DNA of 64,000 bases, taken from contig CALVNF010000005.1 of NCBI GenBank assembly GCA_944349595.1, forward strand, positions 33,839-97,838, given 5' to 3'. Numbering within the stretch: position 1 is the first letter of the stretch; every line of letters begins with the position of its first letter. The notes below the pieces were generated by a model that was not told the origin of the DNA, ran no database searches, and was given only the letters and a program-made list of their open reading frames with translations. Shown here in pieces: positions 45,766-57,789 of this stretch. A program made the position numbers and the translations under genes. Origin of the DNA: an uncultured Bacilli bacterium (lineage in GTDB: Bacteria > Bacillota_I > Bacilli_A > RFN20 > CAG-826).

Positions 45766-47142
45766 ATGAAAGAAGTTAGTATTAAAGAATTATATAAAGA
45801 TGACGGTTTTAAAAAATATAATGACGAAGATTTAACCATTAATGGTTGGATTAAAACAAATAGAGATAATGGATCTCTTGGTTTTATTGAATTAAATGAT
45901 GGAACATTTTTTAAAAATTTACAATTAGTTTATGATAAAGATAGTGAAGATTTTGAAAAAATATCTCATTTAGCAACCGGATCTAGTATAAATGTAATTG
46001 GTAAATTAGTATTAACTCCAAATAATAAACAACCTTTTGAATTAAAAGTTATTAAAATTAAATTACTTGGTGATGTTGAAGAAGGTTATGTTTTACAAAA
46101 AAAGAGACATAGTTTTGAATTTTTAAGAGAAATTCCTCATCTTAGAGTTAGAACTAACACATTTAATGCATTATATAGAGTTAGAAGCACATTAGCTTTT
46201 GCAATTCATAAATATTTTAATGAACATGGATTTGTTTATGTTCATACTCCAATTTTTACAACAAATGATGCTGAAGGTGCAGGACAAACATTTAAAGTAA
46301 TAACTGACAAAAATAAAAAAGATCCAAATTCATTTTTTGGAGTACCAGTTGATTTAACAGTAAGTGGTCAATTACATGTTGAACCATTTGCTCTTGCTTT
46401 TAAAAACGTTTACACATTTGGTCCAACTTTTAGAGCAGAAGAATCCAATACAACAAGACATGCTGCTGAATTTTGGATGGTTGAACCTGAAATGGCGTTT
46501 GCAGATTTAAAGAAAAATATGGAAGTTATTGAAGATTTTTTAAAATATATTATTAATTATGTTTTAGTTAATAATAAAGAAGAAATGGACTTTTTTGCAA
46601 CATTTATTGACAAAGATTTATATAATAGAATTAGTCATGTTTTAGATAAAAAATTTGAAATTATGACATATACAAAAGCAATTGATGAACTTAAAAAAGC
46701 CGTTAGCGAAGGTCATAAGTTTGAAAATAATGATATTTATTGGGGAATGGATTTACAAAGTGAACACGAAAGATATTTAACTGAAAAAATTGTAAATGGA
46801 CCATTATTTTTAATTGATTACCCAGTTGAAATTAAAGCTTTTTATATGAAATTAAACGATGATAAAAAGACAGTTGCAGCTTGTGACTTATTAGTTCCAG
46901 GAGTTGGTGAATTAGTTGGCGGTTCTCAAAGAGAAGAAAACCTTGATATATTAAGTGAAAAAATGAAAAAAGCTGGAAATTATGACTCTCTTTCTTGGTA
47001 TTTAGATACTAGAAGATATGGCGGTTGCGTCCATAGTGGTTTTGGACTTGGCTTTGATCGATTATTAATGTATATTACTGGAATTTCAAATATTAGAGAT
47101 AGTGAACCATATCCAAGAACATTTGGAAAAATTAAATTTTAA
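45766..47142 (+). CDS. asnS: Asparaginyl-tRNA synthetase
   Basis: This class II synthetase charges tRNA-Asn. The 458 residues comprise an N-terminal OB-fold anticodon domain ('INGWIKTNRDNGSLGFIELNDG' in parts) and a catalytic domain. Class II motif 2 is 'FGPTFRAEESNTTRHAAEFWMVEPE' in parts, and motif 3 is 'GFGLGFDRLLMYITG' near the C-terminus. 'VSGQLHVEPFALAF' fits AsnRS. Because asnS is present, the GatCAB enzyme encoded nearby probably serves Gln-tRNA formation, not only Asn. Confidence 0.94.
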   Translation: MKEVSIKELYKDDGFKKYNDEDLTINGWIKTNRDNGSLGFIELNDGTFFKNLQLVYDKDSEDFEKISHLATGSSINVIGKLVLTPNNKQPFELKVIKIKLLGDVEEGYVLQKKRHSFEFLREIPHLRVRTNTFNALYRVRSTLAFAIHKYFNEHGFVYVHTPIFTTNDAEGAGQTFKVITDKNKKDPNSFFGVPVDLTVSGQLHVEPFALAFKNVYTFGPTFRAEESNTTRHAAEFWMVEPEMAFADLKKNMEVIEDFLKYIINYVLVNNKEEMDFFATFIDKDLYNRISHVLDKKFEIMTYTKAIDELKKAVSEGHKFENNDIYWGMDLQSEHERYLTEKIVNGPLFLIDYPVEIKAFYMKLNDDKKTVAACDLLVPGVGELVGGSQREENLDILSEKMKKAGNYDSLSWYLDTRRYGGCVHSGFGLGFDRLLMYITGISNIRDSEPYPRTFGKIKF

Positions 47143-47144
47143 TT

Positions 47145-47369
47145 ATGGATGAAAATTTAAATAATAACTTAAATAATAGTAATTCTAATGATCTTAGTCA
47201 AAATTCACAAAATTCAACTAAAGATCAAAGTGTTACTAAAAAATCATTAACTAGCGAAGAAAGAAAAGCTAATCTAAGATTTAGATTATTTGTTTTCTTA
47301 TGCGTTATTGCAGTTATATTATTAGGTTTAACAATTTATGCAATAATTGCGACAGCAATGCATTTATAA
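47145..47369 (+). CDS. Small single-span membrane protein
   Basis: The 74-residue protein has an Asn/Ser/Gln-rich N-terminal half (1-45) and one membrane helix (about 48-70). It begins three bases after asnS with no ribosome site, so it would be translated by re-initiation. I recognise no family. The composition is like low-complexity N-termini of other membrane proteins in this window. Confidence 0.55.
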   Translation: MDENLNNNLNNSNSNDLSQNSQNSTKDQSVTKKSLTSEERKANLRFRLFVFLCVIAVILLGLTIYAIIATAMHL

Positions 47370-47383
47370 ATTAATTTAGTATT

Positions 47384-48121
47384 TTATTTATTTTCTATAT
47401 TTTGATTATTTGTATTTTCTTGAATATTGTTTTCGTTTATTTTTGTATATGTTACATTTCCGTTTTGATATTTAAAGTTAATTAAGTTATCAAATCTAAC
47501 ATTATCAAGACGTTTTTGATAAATACTAGTTGCTAATTTATAACTTCTAATAGTTCTTGCAAGATATGCTTGAACTGTAATTAAAAACCAAGTTCCAGAA
47601 AAAATAATTATGAAAATAAATATTGTTGGAAGCAATGCATTTAAAGAAAAATGTGGTGAATTTAATAATGGAATTTCTTGAGGAAATGAGCCAAAAATAG
47701 TATCAACAAATTTTATATTATTAAAATCATAAATGTATAAAATTGTTGCAATTCCATATCCTTTTTCACTATAATCACTAAATAAAGAACTAAAACTAAT
47801 ACCTAAAGATAAAGAATAAATTAATAAAACAATAAATGAAACTAATAACAAAATAAATGGGATAAATGCTGATTTAAAGAAGTAGTTTGCGTTTTTCTTT
47901 CTTGCTACTTTAATAAATTTTTTCTTTGAATCAATTACTCCAGTTATTACAACGTCATGCATTAAAGCATCAATTTTATAAGATTGTTTTTTTGAAATAT
48001 AACTAATTAATAAGACAATAAAAATTAAAAATGCTAAGATGACTAAAATAATGCATATAAATGCGATTATAAATCTTTTATCGGTTTCAGATAATTTTAA
48101 AAGAAAGTTAATGTTCATCAT
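47384..48121 (-). CDS. Membrane protein of unknown function
   Basis: The 245-residue protein has about four membrane segments: residues 17-42, 82-108 and 155-180, plus a weaker one near 115-140. Its C-terminal tail is Asn-rich and hydrophilic. No family motif is seen. It overlaps the gene before it on this strand (48108-48590) by 14 bases, so they are one transcription unit and possibly one complex. Confidence 0.6.
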   Translation of the reverse strand: MMNINFLLKLSETDKRFIIAFICIILVILAFLIFIVLLISYISKKQSYKIDALMHDVVITGVIDSKKKFIKVARKKNANYFFKSAFIPFILLLVSFIVLLIYSLSLGISFSSLFSDYSEKGYGIATILYIYDFNNIKFVDTIFGSFPQEIPLLNSPHFSLNALLPTIFIFIIIFSGTWFLITVQAYLARTIRSYKLATSIYQKRLDNVRFDNLINFKYQNGNVTYTKINENNIQENTNNQNIENK

Positions 48122-48590
48122 AATTATCTTCCTCTTTTATTTCGTTATTACTTTCATCATTAGCGTGTTCAATTTGATTTACTTGATCTGTATTTTGGTC
48201 AGTTTCAATTAAATTTTTATCATTCGTTTGATTGTTGGATAATTGATCTGCTAATTTTTTAGCATCTTCGATATTATTAGCAATTATATAGTTATTAATT
48301 ACTTGGTTAGGTTGACTTGAAACTTCAATTACTGGAGATTTTGTATCAGTTTCTTCTTTATTGCTAGAAGTGTTTGGTTTTTTTGCATCATCAATAATTT
48401 TTTGAGCTTGTAAATCTTCATCAAGTTTAAAATCAATATTTTTACCAGTAATAAATTTCCAAGCAAAAACAAAAAATTTATATAAAAAAACAAATATAGA
48501 ATATATACAAAACAATAAATATACCGTAAGAATAAGTGGTGAAAGTACTAAATATAGTAGAGATTTACCAAGAGTCTTGAAAAACTTCAT
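48108..48590 (-). CDS. Membrane-anchored acidic protein, unknown
   Basis: The 160 residues start with one or two hydrophobic segments (about 10-45) followed by a long acidic tail rich in Asp, Asn, Glu and Gln (about 60-160), probably disordered. I recognise no domain. It lies nine bases after the multi-pass membrane protein gene upstream and overlaps the one downstream, so these three leftward genes form an operon. Confidence 0.55.
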   Translation of the reverse strand: MKFFKTLGKSLLYLVLSPLILTVYLLFCIYSIFVFLYKFFVFAWKFITGKNIDFKLDEDLQAQKIIDDAKKPNTSSNKEETDTKSPVIEVSSQPNQVINNYIIANNIEDAKKLADQLSNNQTNDKNLIETDQNTDQVNQIEHANDESNNEIKEEDNYDEH

Positions 48591-48599
48591 ATAATTATT

Positions 48600-49484
48600 T
48601 TAATATATTATTTTATTAAATGATATTAAATAAATATCATTTAATATAAAAGGAATTATCAATAAAATTGATAAAAATTTTAATGGAATTATAAGAGCAG
48701 AATAATAACTTAAAATAATTAGACTTATAAAAACTAAAACAACAAAAACTATATTATATTTTTTTGTAAAATTAAGATAAAACAATTGAATTAAACTAAA
48801 ATAAAGCCCAATTATAAATGTTTCATATAGTATATAAATATTTAAAAATGGACAAAAATTTAAAAGTATTGCAAAAATCAAAAATATTAAGGAATTGCAG
48901 GGATTTTGTAGTTTTTTAGTAGTAATTAAGTTGATTTTTAGTTGAAATTTCATACATAAATAGTAGTTAAATAGTAGTGAAAATAGTGTTGTTATTACAT
49001 TTGATATAAATAAAATAAGATAAATAATAGTTAAGTTTAAATTTGTATTTTCAAGTTTAAATAATGATAAGAAAACATCGATAAAGTTTATTCCATATAT
49101 CAAATTAATTAATGGAATTAAAATTAAAAATATAAGATATGATATAAAAGAAATTAGTGGTAACATTTCAAATAAATACAATTTCTTTTTAATCAAAAAT
49201 CCAAGCAAAATCCCACTAAATAGTCCTGGGATCATGTAAAATAAAATATTTCCTATATCATTAATAGAAAATAAACTGGATAATAAAATTGATGCAATAA
49301 AATATATTAAAGATTTCCACAAATTTATTTTTATGCTCACAAAAGAAGCTATACAAGGAATGATGATTATAATTAATATAAATGAAAAGGGAATAAATCT
49401 TAAAATAATTGAAAAAACAATTGTAATTGCAGTCATAAAAGATATAAATGTAATATCTTTTGTAGTGATTTTATTACTTTTCAT
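48600..49484 (-). CDS. Multi-pass membrane protein, ECF S-component-like
   Basis: The 294-residue protein has eight or nine membrane helices. The first ones ('ITFISFMTAITIVFSIILRFIPF' region, then 'GNILFYMIPGLFSGILLGFLIKK' region) resemble the N-terminal pattern of ECF transporter substrate-binding (S) components. A shared ecfA1A2T module is encoded at 16.8-19.3 kb, so it could feed that module. It is longer than typical S components (about 180-200 residues), and a DUF2232-type protein is an alternative. Confidence 0.55.
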   Translation of the reverse strand: MKSNKITTKDITFISFMTAITIVFSIILRFIPFSFILIIIIIPCIASFVSIKINLWKSLIYFIASILLSSLFSINDIGNILFYMIPGLFSGILLGFLIKKKLYLFEMLPLISFISYLIFLILIPLINLIYGINFIDVFLSLFKLENTNLNLTIIYLILFISNVITTLFSLLFNYYLCMKFQLKINLITTKKLQNPCNSLIFLIFAILLNFCPFLNIYILYETFIIGLYFSLIQLFYLNFTKKYNIVFVVLVFISLIILSYYSALIIPLKFLSILLIIPFILNDIYLISFNKIIY

Positions 49485-49559
49485 ATATTAATTATTTTAG
49501 CATTTATTATTTATTTTTTTGAAAAATTATATTTATAAAATAAATATAAATCTTATATA

Positions 49560-49568
49560 TGATATAAT
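49560..49568 (+). promoter_or_regulatory. Extended -10 promoter for leaderless pcrA
   Basis: TGATATAAT ends seven bases before ATG 49576, the start that fits PcrA, and there is no ribosome site. This supports 49576 over the upstream in-frame ATG at 49519. Confidence 0.55.
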
Positions 49569-49575
49569 TTTATCA

Positions 49576-51783
49576 ATGGAAAATTTAGAAACTTTATTAA
49601 ATAAACAACAATATGAAGCAGTTGTTTCTAATGATAAATATTTAAGAATTATAGCTGGAGCCGGTTCTGGTAAAACTAGAGTTTTAACATATAAAATTGC
49701 CTATTTAATTGATAATTTACAAGTCAAACCATCCGAAATTCTTGCAATTACTTTTACAAATAAAGTTGCTAAAGAAATGAAAGAAAGAATTGTAAAATTA
49801 ATTAATGTTAATAGTAAAGATTTAACAATTAAGACTTTCCATTCATTTTGTAGTTATTTTTTAAGAAAAGAAATATATCATAATTTAGGAATTCCTAGTA
49901 ATTTTACAATTTTAGATGAAGATGACCAAAAAAATTTAATTAAACAAACTTGTTTTTTTATGAAAATAAATAAAAGTGACAAGATTGTAGAAAAAGCAAT
50001 TAATTTTATAAGAAATGAAAAAGGAAAAGGAAATTATCCAGCTGATGTAAAATTTAATCATGATAAAGATTTTTCAAAATTAATGGAAATTTTTAAAAAT
50101 TATGAGTTAAATAAAACGGAATTATATTGTCTTGATTTTGATGATTTAATTTTAAGAACAATTCAAATTCTTAAAACTAATATGTTTACTTATAAAAAAT
50201 GGTCAAATATGTATAAATATATATTAATAGATGAATTTCAAGATACAGATGATGTTCAATATGAATTGGTTAGATTATTAGTTGGAAATGACACAAATTT
50301 AGTTGTTGTTGGAGATCCTGATCAAACTATTTATTCTTGGAGAGGTGCAAATCAAAAAATTATTTTAGATTTAGGAAATGATTTTCATCCATTAAAAAGC
50401 ATTGTTTTAAATTATAATTATCGTTCTACAAAAAATATATTAGAAACCGCTAATAAATTAATTGATAACAATAAAATGAGATATAAAAAAGATTTAATTA
50501 CTGAAAATTCAAATGGTGCTGAAGTTGAATGCTTTAAAGGATTTACCAAACAAGAAGAAGCTGATTATGTAATTAAACAAATAATAAAATTAAAAGCCGA
50601 AAATAATGATTTTAGTTATAATCAAGTTGCTATTTTATATCGTGCAAGTTATGTAACAAATATTTTTGAAAATCGTTTAACAATGAATAAAATACCTTTT
50701 GTAATATATGGAGGTATTAGATTTTATCAAAGATTAGAAATTAAATTAGCATTAGCTTATATTAGATTAATTAACAATTTTGATGATGATATTTCATATT
50801 TAAGAATTATTAATGTTCCACGAAGAAAAATTGGTGAAACAACTCAAAATTTAATTCAAGAAGAAGCTAAAAGAAATAAGTTAAGTATTTTTAAGTATAT
50901 AGATAATATTGAAAAATACGATACTACTTTAAAAGCAAATACCATTATTGCACTTCAAACTCTAAATTCTAAAATTAAAGAAGCAAAACAAAATTTTGAC
51001 AATGAAAAGAAAAATAAAGCTGGAATAATTAAAAAGTATTTAGACGATATTGGTCTAACAGATTATATAAATTCAATGGAAGAAGACGATGATTCAAATT
51101 CAAGAATTGGAAATTTAAATTATTTAATTGATGAATTACATACATATTTCAATGAATCAGAAACAGCAACTCTTGATGAATATCTTGAAAATATTACTCT
51201 TGCAACTGCCCAAGATGATTTAACTAATTCAGATAAAGTTAAATTAATGACAATTCATACTGCTAAAGGTCTTGAGTTTGATTATGTATTTGTAGTTTGT
51301 TGCAATAGCGACATTTTTCCAAGTGTTAAAACCTTATTAGAAAAACCAAAAGAAGGTTTAGAAGAAGAAAGAAGATTATGTTATGTTGCTTTTACAAGAG
51401 CAAGAAAAAAATTATTTGTTACATGTAATTCCGATTATTCATTTATTAATAGCGGGAATTCCACGCCATCAATTTTCTTTAAAGAAGCTGGATTAAACAT
51501 TAATAAACCACGACAAAGTCAAAATACTCAAATAAAAAGAAATACTTATAATGACATGAATAAAAACCTTGAAGATTATAAGAAAAGTATTAAAAAATTA
51601 TACGAAAACATTAATGATCGAAAAAAAGATTTAAATTATAAAGTCGGAGATAAAGTTCAACATAAAAAATTTGGAGTTGGTAAAGTTATTGAAATTCAAG
51701 ATGATATATTAACAATTGATTTTGAAAATGAAGGAATTAAAAAAATAATTGCTAATCATCCAAGTATTGAAAAAATAATGTGA
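49576..51783 (+). CDS. pcrA: ATP-dependent DNA helicase PcrA/UvrD
   Basis: This superfamily 1A helicase acts in repair, rolling-circle replication and clearing of RecA. The 735 residues carry the Q motif 'LNKQQYEAV', Walker A 'AGAGSGKTRVL', motif Ia 'ITFTNKVAKEMKER', motif II 'LIDEFQDTD', motif III 'VVGDPDQTIYSWRGA', motif IV 'LNYNYRS', motif V 'MTIHTAKGLEFDYVF' and motif VI 'EERRLCYVAFTRA'. The C-terminal 'GDKVQHKKFGVGKVIEIQ' is the PcrA tudor-like RNA-polymerase contact domain. It is first in a pcrA-ligA-gatC-gatA-gatB operon and ends in TGA. Confidence 0.94.
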   Translation: MENLETLLNKQQYEAVVSNDKYLRIIAGAGSGKTRVLTYKIAYLIDNLQVKPSEILAITFTNKVAKEMKERIVKLINVNSKDLTIKTFHSFCSYFLRKEIYHNLGIPSNFTILDEDDQKNLIKQTCFFMKINKSDKIVEKAINFIRNEKGKGNYPADVKFNHDKDFSKLMEIFKNYELNKTELYCLDFDDLILRTIQILKTNMFTYKKWSNMYKYILIDEFQDTDDVQYELVRLLVGNDTNLVVVGDPDQTIYSWRGANQKIILDLGNDFHPLKSIVLNYNYRSTKNILETANKLIDNNKMRYKKDLITENSNGAEVECFKGFTKQEEADYVIKQIIKLKAENNDFSYNQVAILYRASYVTNIFENRLTMNKIPFVIYGGIRFYQRLEIKLALAYIRLINNFDDDISYLRIINVPRRKIGETTQNLIQEEAKRNKLSIFKYIDNIEKYDTTLKANTIIALQTLNSKIKEAKQNFDNEKKNKAGIIKKYLDDIGLTDYINSMEEDDDSNSRIGNLNYLIDELHTYFNESETATLDEYLENITLATAQDDLTNSDKVKLMTIHTAKGLEFDYVFVVCCNSDIFPSVKTLLEKPKEGLEEERRLCYVAFTRARKKLFVTCNSDYSFINSGNSTPSIFFKEAGLNINKPRQSQNTQIKRNTYNDMNKNLEDYKKSIKKLYENINDRKKDLNYKVGDKVQHKKFGVGKVIEIQDDILTIDFENEGIKKIIANHPSIEKIM

Positions 51784-54089
<2,306 letters not shown>

Positions 54090-54090
54090 G

Positions 54091-55578
54091 ATGAATTATT
54101 TAGATTTAGGAATAATTGATATTCATAATGCATTATTAGAAGGAAAAACAACGCCATTAGAATTAACAAAAGAAGCCTTAAAAAGGGCAAAAGAAGATGA
54201 TCATAATGCTTTTGAATATATTTGTGAAAAAGAGGCAATCGAATTTGCGAAAACTTTAACAAAAATAAACGAAAATAAAGATAATTATTTATATGGAATT
54301 CCATATACACTAAAAGATAATTATTCTACAAAAGATATACCAACTACAGCATCTAGTAATATTTTAAATGGTTATGTTCCAGTCTTCGATGCAACTATTG
54401 TTGAAAAATTAAAAAATAAAGGTGCTGTTTTAATTGGAAAAACAACGCTTGATGAACTTGCAATGGGTGGAAGCGGCACAACTGGTCATAAAGGAACAAC
54501 TTATAATCCATATGATAAAAATAAAGAAAGATTATGTGGTGGATCAAGTTGTGGAAGCGCTGTAAGCGTTGCAAATAATATTGTTCCATTTTCAATTGGA
54601 AGCGATACTGGAGACTCTGTAAGAAAGCCAGCAAGTTTTAATGGATTAGTTGGATTTAAGCCAACTTGGGGAAAAATATCTCGTTATGGATTATTTCCAT
54701 TTGCTCCAAGTTTAGATCATGTTGCATATTTTACAAGAAATGTTGAAGATTCAGCAATAATTTTACAAGCACTTGAAGGAAGAGATGTTAAAGATTCAAC
54801 TTCATTTGATATTGAAAATAAAAATTATTTGAATAATTTATCAAACTATAACTTAAAAGATTGCAAAATTGTAATTTTGAAAGAAGTTTATGATTCAATG
54901 AGTGATAAAGATGTTGTTTTAAAATTTGATAAACTTATTAATGAATTAAAAAATAAAGGTGCAAAAGTAGAATTTGTTGAATTTGGAAAAGATTTATTAG
55001 AAGCAATTTTTCCAGTTTATTTTGTTATTTCATGTGCAGAAGCTGGTAGTAATAATGCTAATTTAGATGGAATTAAATTTGGTCAAAGAATTGATGGAAA
55101 TACTTATCAAGAAGTAATGATTAATTCAAGAACTGCAGGGTTTTCTGAGTTAATTAAAAGAAGATTTGTTATTGGAAGTTATGTATTAATGAAAGAAAAT
55201 CAAAACGAATTATTTCTTAGAGCTCAAAAAGCTAGAAGATTAATTGTTGAAAGATTAAATGAAGTAATGAAAGATTATGATTTATTATTACTTCCTGCAT
55301 CTCCAAGTATTGCTCCTAAATTTAAAGATTCTAGTGATAAAGTAAATTTTGATTATTTAATTGCTGATAATCATTTAGCTTTAGAAAATTTTTCTGGAAT
55401 TCCAAGCCTTACAATTCCACTTGGTTTTAAATTTGATATGCCATATGGAATTAATATATCTTCAAATATATTACAAGAAGAAAAATTATTAGGTTTTGCT
55501 AGAGAAATTGAAAAAATTACCGGTTTAAAAAATTTATCTATTAAAAATTTTAAAGAATTAGAAAAGGAGGCTTTATAA
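54091..55578 (+). CDS. gatA: Glu/Asp-tRNA amidotransferase subunit A
   Basis: This amidase subunit releases ammonia from glutamine for transamidation. The 495 residues have the Ser-cisSer-Lys triad: Lys75 ('TLKDNY'), Ser152 in 'GGSSCGSA' and nucleophile Ser176 in 'GSDTGDSVRKPA'. The 'GKISRYGLFPFAPSLD' block is also present. It lies one base after gatC and one base before gatB, so the three subunits are made together. Confidence 0.94.
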   Translation: MNYLDLGIIDIHNALLEGKTTPLELTKEALKRAKEDDHNAFEYICEKEAIEFAKTLTKINENKDNYLYGIPYTLKDNYSTKDIPTTASSNILNGYVPVFDATIVEKLKNKGAVLIGKTTLDELAMGGSGTTGHKGTTYNPYDKNKERLCGGSSCGSAVSVANNIVPFSIGSDTGDSVRKPASFNGLVGFKPTWGKISRYGLFPFAPSLDHVAYFTRNVEDSAIILQALEGRDVKDSTSFDIENKNYLNNLSNYNLKDCKIVILKEVYDSMSDKDVVLKFDKLINELKNKGAKVEFVEFGKDLLEAIFPVYFVISCAEAGSNNANLDGIKFGQRIDGNTYQEVMINSRTAGFSELIKRRFVIGSYVLMKENQNELFLRAQKARRLIVERLNEVMKDYDLLLLPASPSIAPKFKDSSDKVNFDYLIADNHLALENFSGIPSLTIPLGFKFDMPYGINISSNILQEEKLLGFAREIEKITGLKNLSIKNFKELEKEAL

Positions 55579-55579
55579 T

Positions 55580-57007
55580 ATGAATTTTGAAGCTGTTATA
55601 GGTCTTGAAATACACGTTGAAATGAAAACAAAATCAAAAATGTTTTCACATTCACTAAATTCATATTCGAAACTTCCTAACACAAATACAACAGAATATG
55701 ATTTTGCATTTCCGGGTACAATGCCAACTGTTAATAAACAAGCAGTTATTAATGCAATTAGAGTATGTAATGCTTTGCATATGAGAATTGATCATGAACT
55801 TTGGTTTGATAGAAAAAATTATTTTTATAGTGATTTACCAAAAGGATTTCAAATTACTCAACAAGCTCGACCAATTGGAAGTAATGGTTATGTAATTTTA
55901 GATGTTAATGATGAAAAAGTAAAAGTTAATATTGAAAGATTACATATTGAAGAAGATACATGTAAACAACTTCATTTAAGAGATTGTACACTACTTGATT
56001 ATAATAGAGCAGGAGTCCCATTAATTGAAATCGTTTCAAAACCAGAAATTAAAAATGGAACGGAAGCCATGAAATATGTTGAAAAAATTCGAGATATTGT
56101 CATTTATAGTGGAGTAAGTGATGGAAAAATGGAAGAAGGTTCACTCAGATGTGATGTCAATGTTTCTATTAGACCATGTGGTAGTGATAAATTTGGAACA
56201 AAAGTAGAAATTAAAAACTTAAATTCTACTTCAAATATTCAAAAAGCAATTGATTATGAAATTAAAAGACAATCAAATTTACTACTCAAAGGTGAAGCAA
56301 TCCAACAAGAAACCAGAAGATATGATGAAATGAAAAAAGAAACTGTTTTAATGAGAGTTAAAACAGATGCTGTTGATTATAAATATTTTACAGAACCAAA
56401 TATTATTCCAATTTTGTTATCTGATGAATTTATTTTTGAGGCAATTGATACGTGTCCAGAATTATATGATCAAAAATTAACTAGATATACTAGTGAATTA
56501 AATTTATCAAAATATGATGCAGAAGTAATTTTAGCCAATATTGAAAATTGTAAATATTTTGAAGAAATAATCAAAAATACTAATCAATATAAGTTAGCAA
56601 GTAACTGGTTAACCGTCGATATTCAATCTTATTTAAATAAAAATAATCAATCAATTAAAGATTTTAAAATATCTCCAAAAGATATTGCGATTTTAATTGA
56701 AGCAATCTCATCTAATAAAATATCATCAAAACAAGCTAAAGAAATTTTTAATAAAGCTTTAAACGAAAATGGAGTTATTGCTGATTTAATTAAAAATTCA
56801 TCAAATAATTTAATTTCAGATGAAGGCGAATTATTAAAATTAATCAATGAAACTCTAGATAATAATCCTCAATCAATTGTCGATTTTAAAAATGGAAAAG
56901 ATAGAGCAATTGGGTTTTTAGTCGGTCAAATTATGAAAAAGACTCAAGGTAAAGCTAATCCATCTTTAACAAGTAAATTATTAAAACAAGAAATTGATAA
57001 AAGATAA
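55580..57007 (+). CDS. gatB: Glu/Asp-tRNA amidotransferase subunit B
   Basis: This kinase and tRNA-binding subunit activates the misacylated tRNA and accepts ammonia from GatA. The 475 residues begin 'FEAVIGLEIHVEMKTKSKMF' and contain 'KNYFYSDLPKGFQITQ', 'LHIEEDTCK', 'DYNRAGVPLIEIVS' and 'SLRCDVNVSIRP'. A helical YqeY-like C-terminus follows. It is the last gene of the pcrA-ligA-gatCAB unit. The AAGGAGG ribosome site lies in the end of gatA. Confidence 0.95.
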   Translation: MNFEAVIGLEIHVEMKTKSKMFSHSLNSYSKLPNTNTTEYDFAFPGTMPTVNKQAVINAIRVCNALHMRIDHELWFDRKNYFYSDLPKGFQITQQARPIGSNGYVILDVNDEKVKVNIERLHIEEDTCKQLHLRDCTLLDYNRAGVPLIEIVSKPEIKNGTEAMKYVEKIRDIVIYSGVSDGKMEEGSLRCDVNVSIRPCGSDKFGTKVEIKNLNSTSNIQKAIDYEIKRQSNLLLKGEAIQQETRRYDEMKKETVLMRVKTDAVDYKYFTEPNIIPILLSDEFIFEAIDTCPELYDQKLTRYTSELNLSKYDAEVILANIENCKYFEEIIKNTNQYKLASNWLTVDIQSYLNKNNQSIKDFKISPKDIAILIEAISSNKISSKQAKEIFNKALNENGVIADLIKNSSNNLISDEGELLKLINETLDNNPQSIVDFKNGKDRAIGFLVGQIMKKTQGKANPSLTSKLLKQEIDKR

Positions 57008-57023
57008 ATTTAACAAAATAGGT

Positions 57024-57029
57024 TAAAAT
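57024..57029 (+). promoter_or_regulatory. -10 box for a leaderless DUF1836 gene
   Basis: TAAAAT ends seven bases before ATG 57037 and no ribosome site is visible. Confidence 0.4.
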
Positions 57030-57036
57030 ATTAGTT

Positions 57037-57789
57037 ATGGAAGAAAATAAGAATTCATTAAATGATTTTATAAATAAAATCGAAAACACTAAAATGCCTA
57101 AATATAAAAAATTGCCTGATGTTCCATTATATATGGATCAAATTGTCAATTATATTAAGGATATGTTAGAAAGTTTAGGTATCGAAGAACAAAATGAAAT
57201 AACTTCATTTATGATTAATAATTATGTAAAAGCAAATATTATTGATCGACCAAAAGATAAAAAATACAGCAAAACTCAATTAGCATATATAATTGCAATT
57301 GTATTTTTAAAAAAAGTTACAAGTATATCTAACGTTTCTCTTGTTGTTAATGCTTCAAAAGAAAATGATAAAAATAATGATTATATCGAAAAAAAATATG
57401 ATTATTTTTGTAAATTATTTGAAGAAAATTTATCTGAAACATTAAAATACGTAAAACTTTCTCTTGAAACAATGCAAAAGAAAGTTAAACAAAATACAAA
57501 GAAATTAGAAAGTGATGAGTTAAAAGAAAAATATAATCAAGGCTTATTATTTTTAGCTTTAAGATTATTTATAAAAGCAGAAGTTAATAAAATATTTGCT
57601 GAAAAATTAATTTATGAAGTTGCAAATGATATGAATTCTACATTAATTTTAGAAAGTAATAAGAACGTTGAAAAAGCAAACAAAAAATTATTAAAACAAC
57701 AATCTAAAATGATTAAAAAAGCAAATGTATCTAATTTACAAAAAGAAGATATTAAAAATAAAAAAGGAGATAAATCAAATGAACAATAA
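57037..57789 (+). CDS. DUF1836 (putative HTH) protein
   Basis: The 250-residue protein carries the DUF1836 pattern: 'LPDVPLYMDQIVNYIKDML' (24-42), 'EITSFMINNYVKANIIDRP' and 'YSKTQLAYIIAIVFLKKV'. This region is predicted to be a winged-helix-like module. A long Lys-rich helical tail follows. A role as transcription regulator is inferred for the family and not shown. It overlaps galE by eleven bases and is probably leaderless. Confidence 0.78.
   Translation: MEENKNSLNDFINKIENTKMPKYKKLPDVPLYMDQIVNYIKDMLESLGIEEQNEITSFMINNYVKANIIDRPKDKKYSKTQLAYIIAIVFLKKVTSISNVSLVVNASKENDKNNDYIEKKYDYFCKLFEENLSETLKYVKLSLETMQKKVKQNTKKLESDELKEKYNQGLLFLALRLFIKAEVNKIFAEKLIYEVANDMNSTLILESNKNVEKANKKLLKQQSKMIKKANVSNLQKEDIKNKKGDKSNEQ

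Noticed and set aside
49519..49575. Upstream start for PcrA at 49519
   Set aside because: It adds 19 residues unlike PcrA and lies upstream of the extended -10 box. ATG 49576 matches the family start.
57725..57778. Upstream start for GalE at 57725
   Set aside because: It adds 18 Lys-rich residues before the NAD fold and has no ribosome site, whereas AAAGGAG fits ATG 57779.
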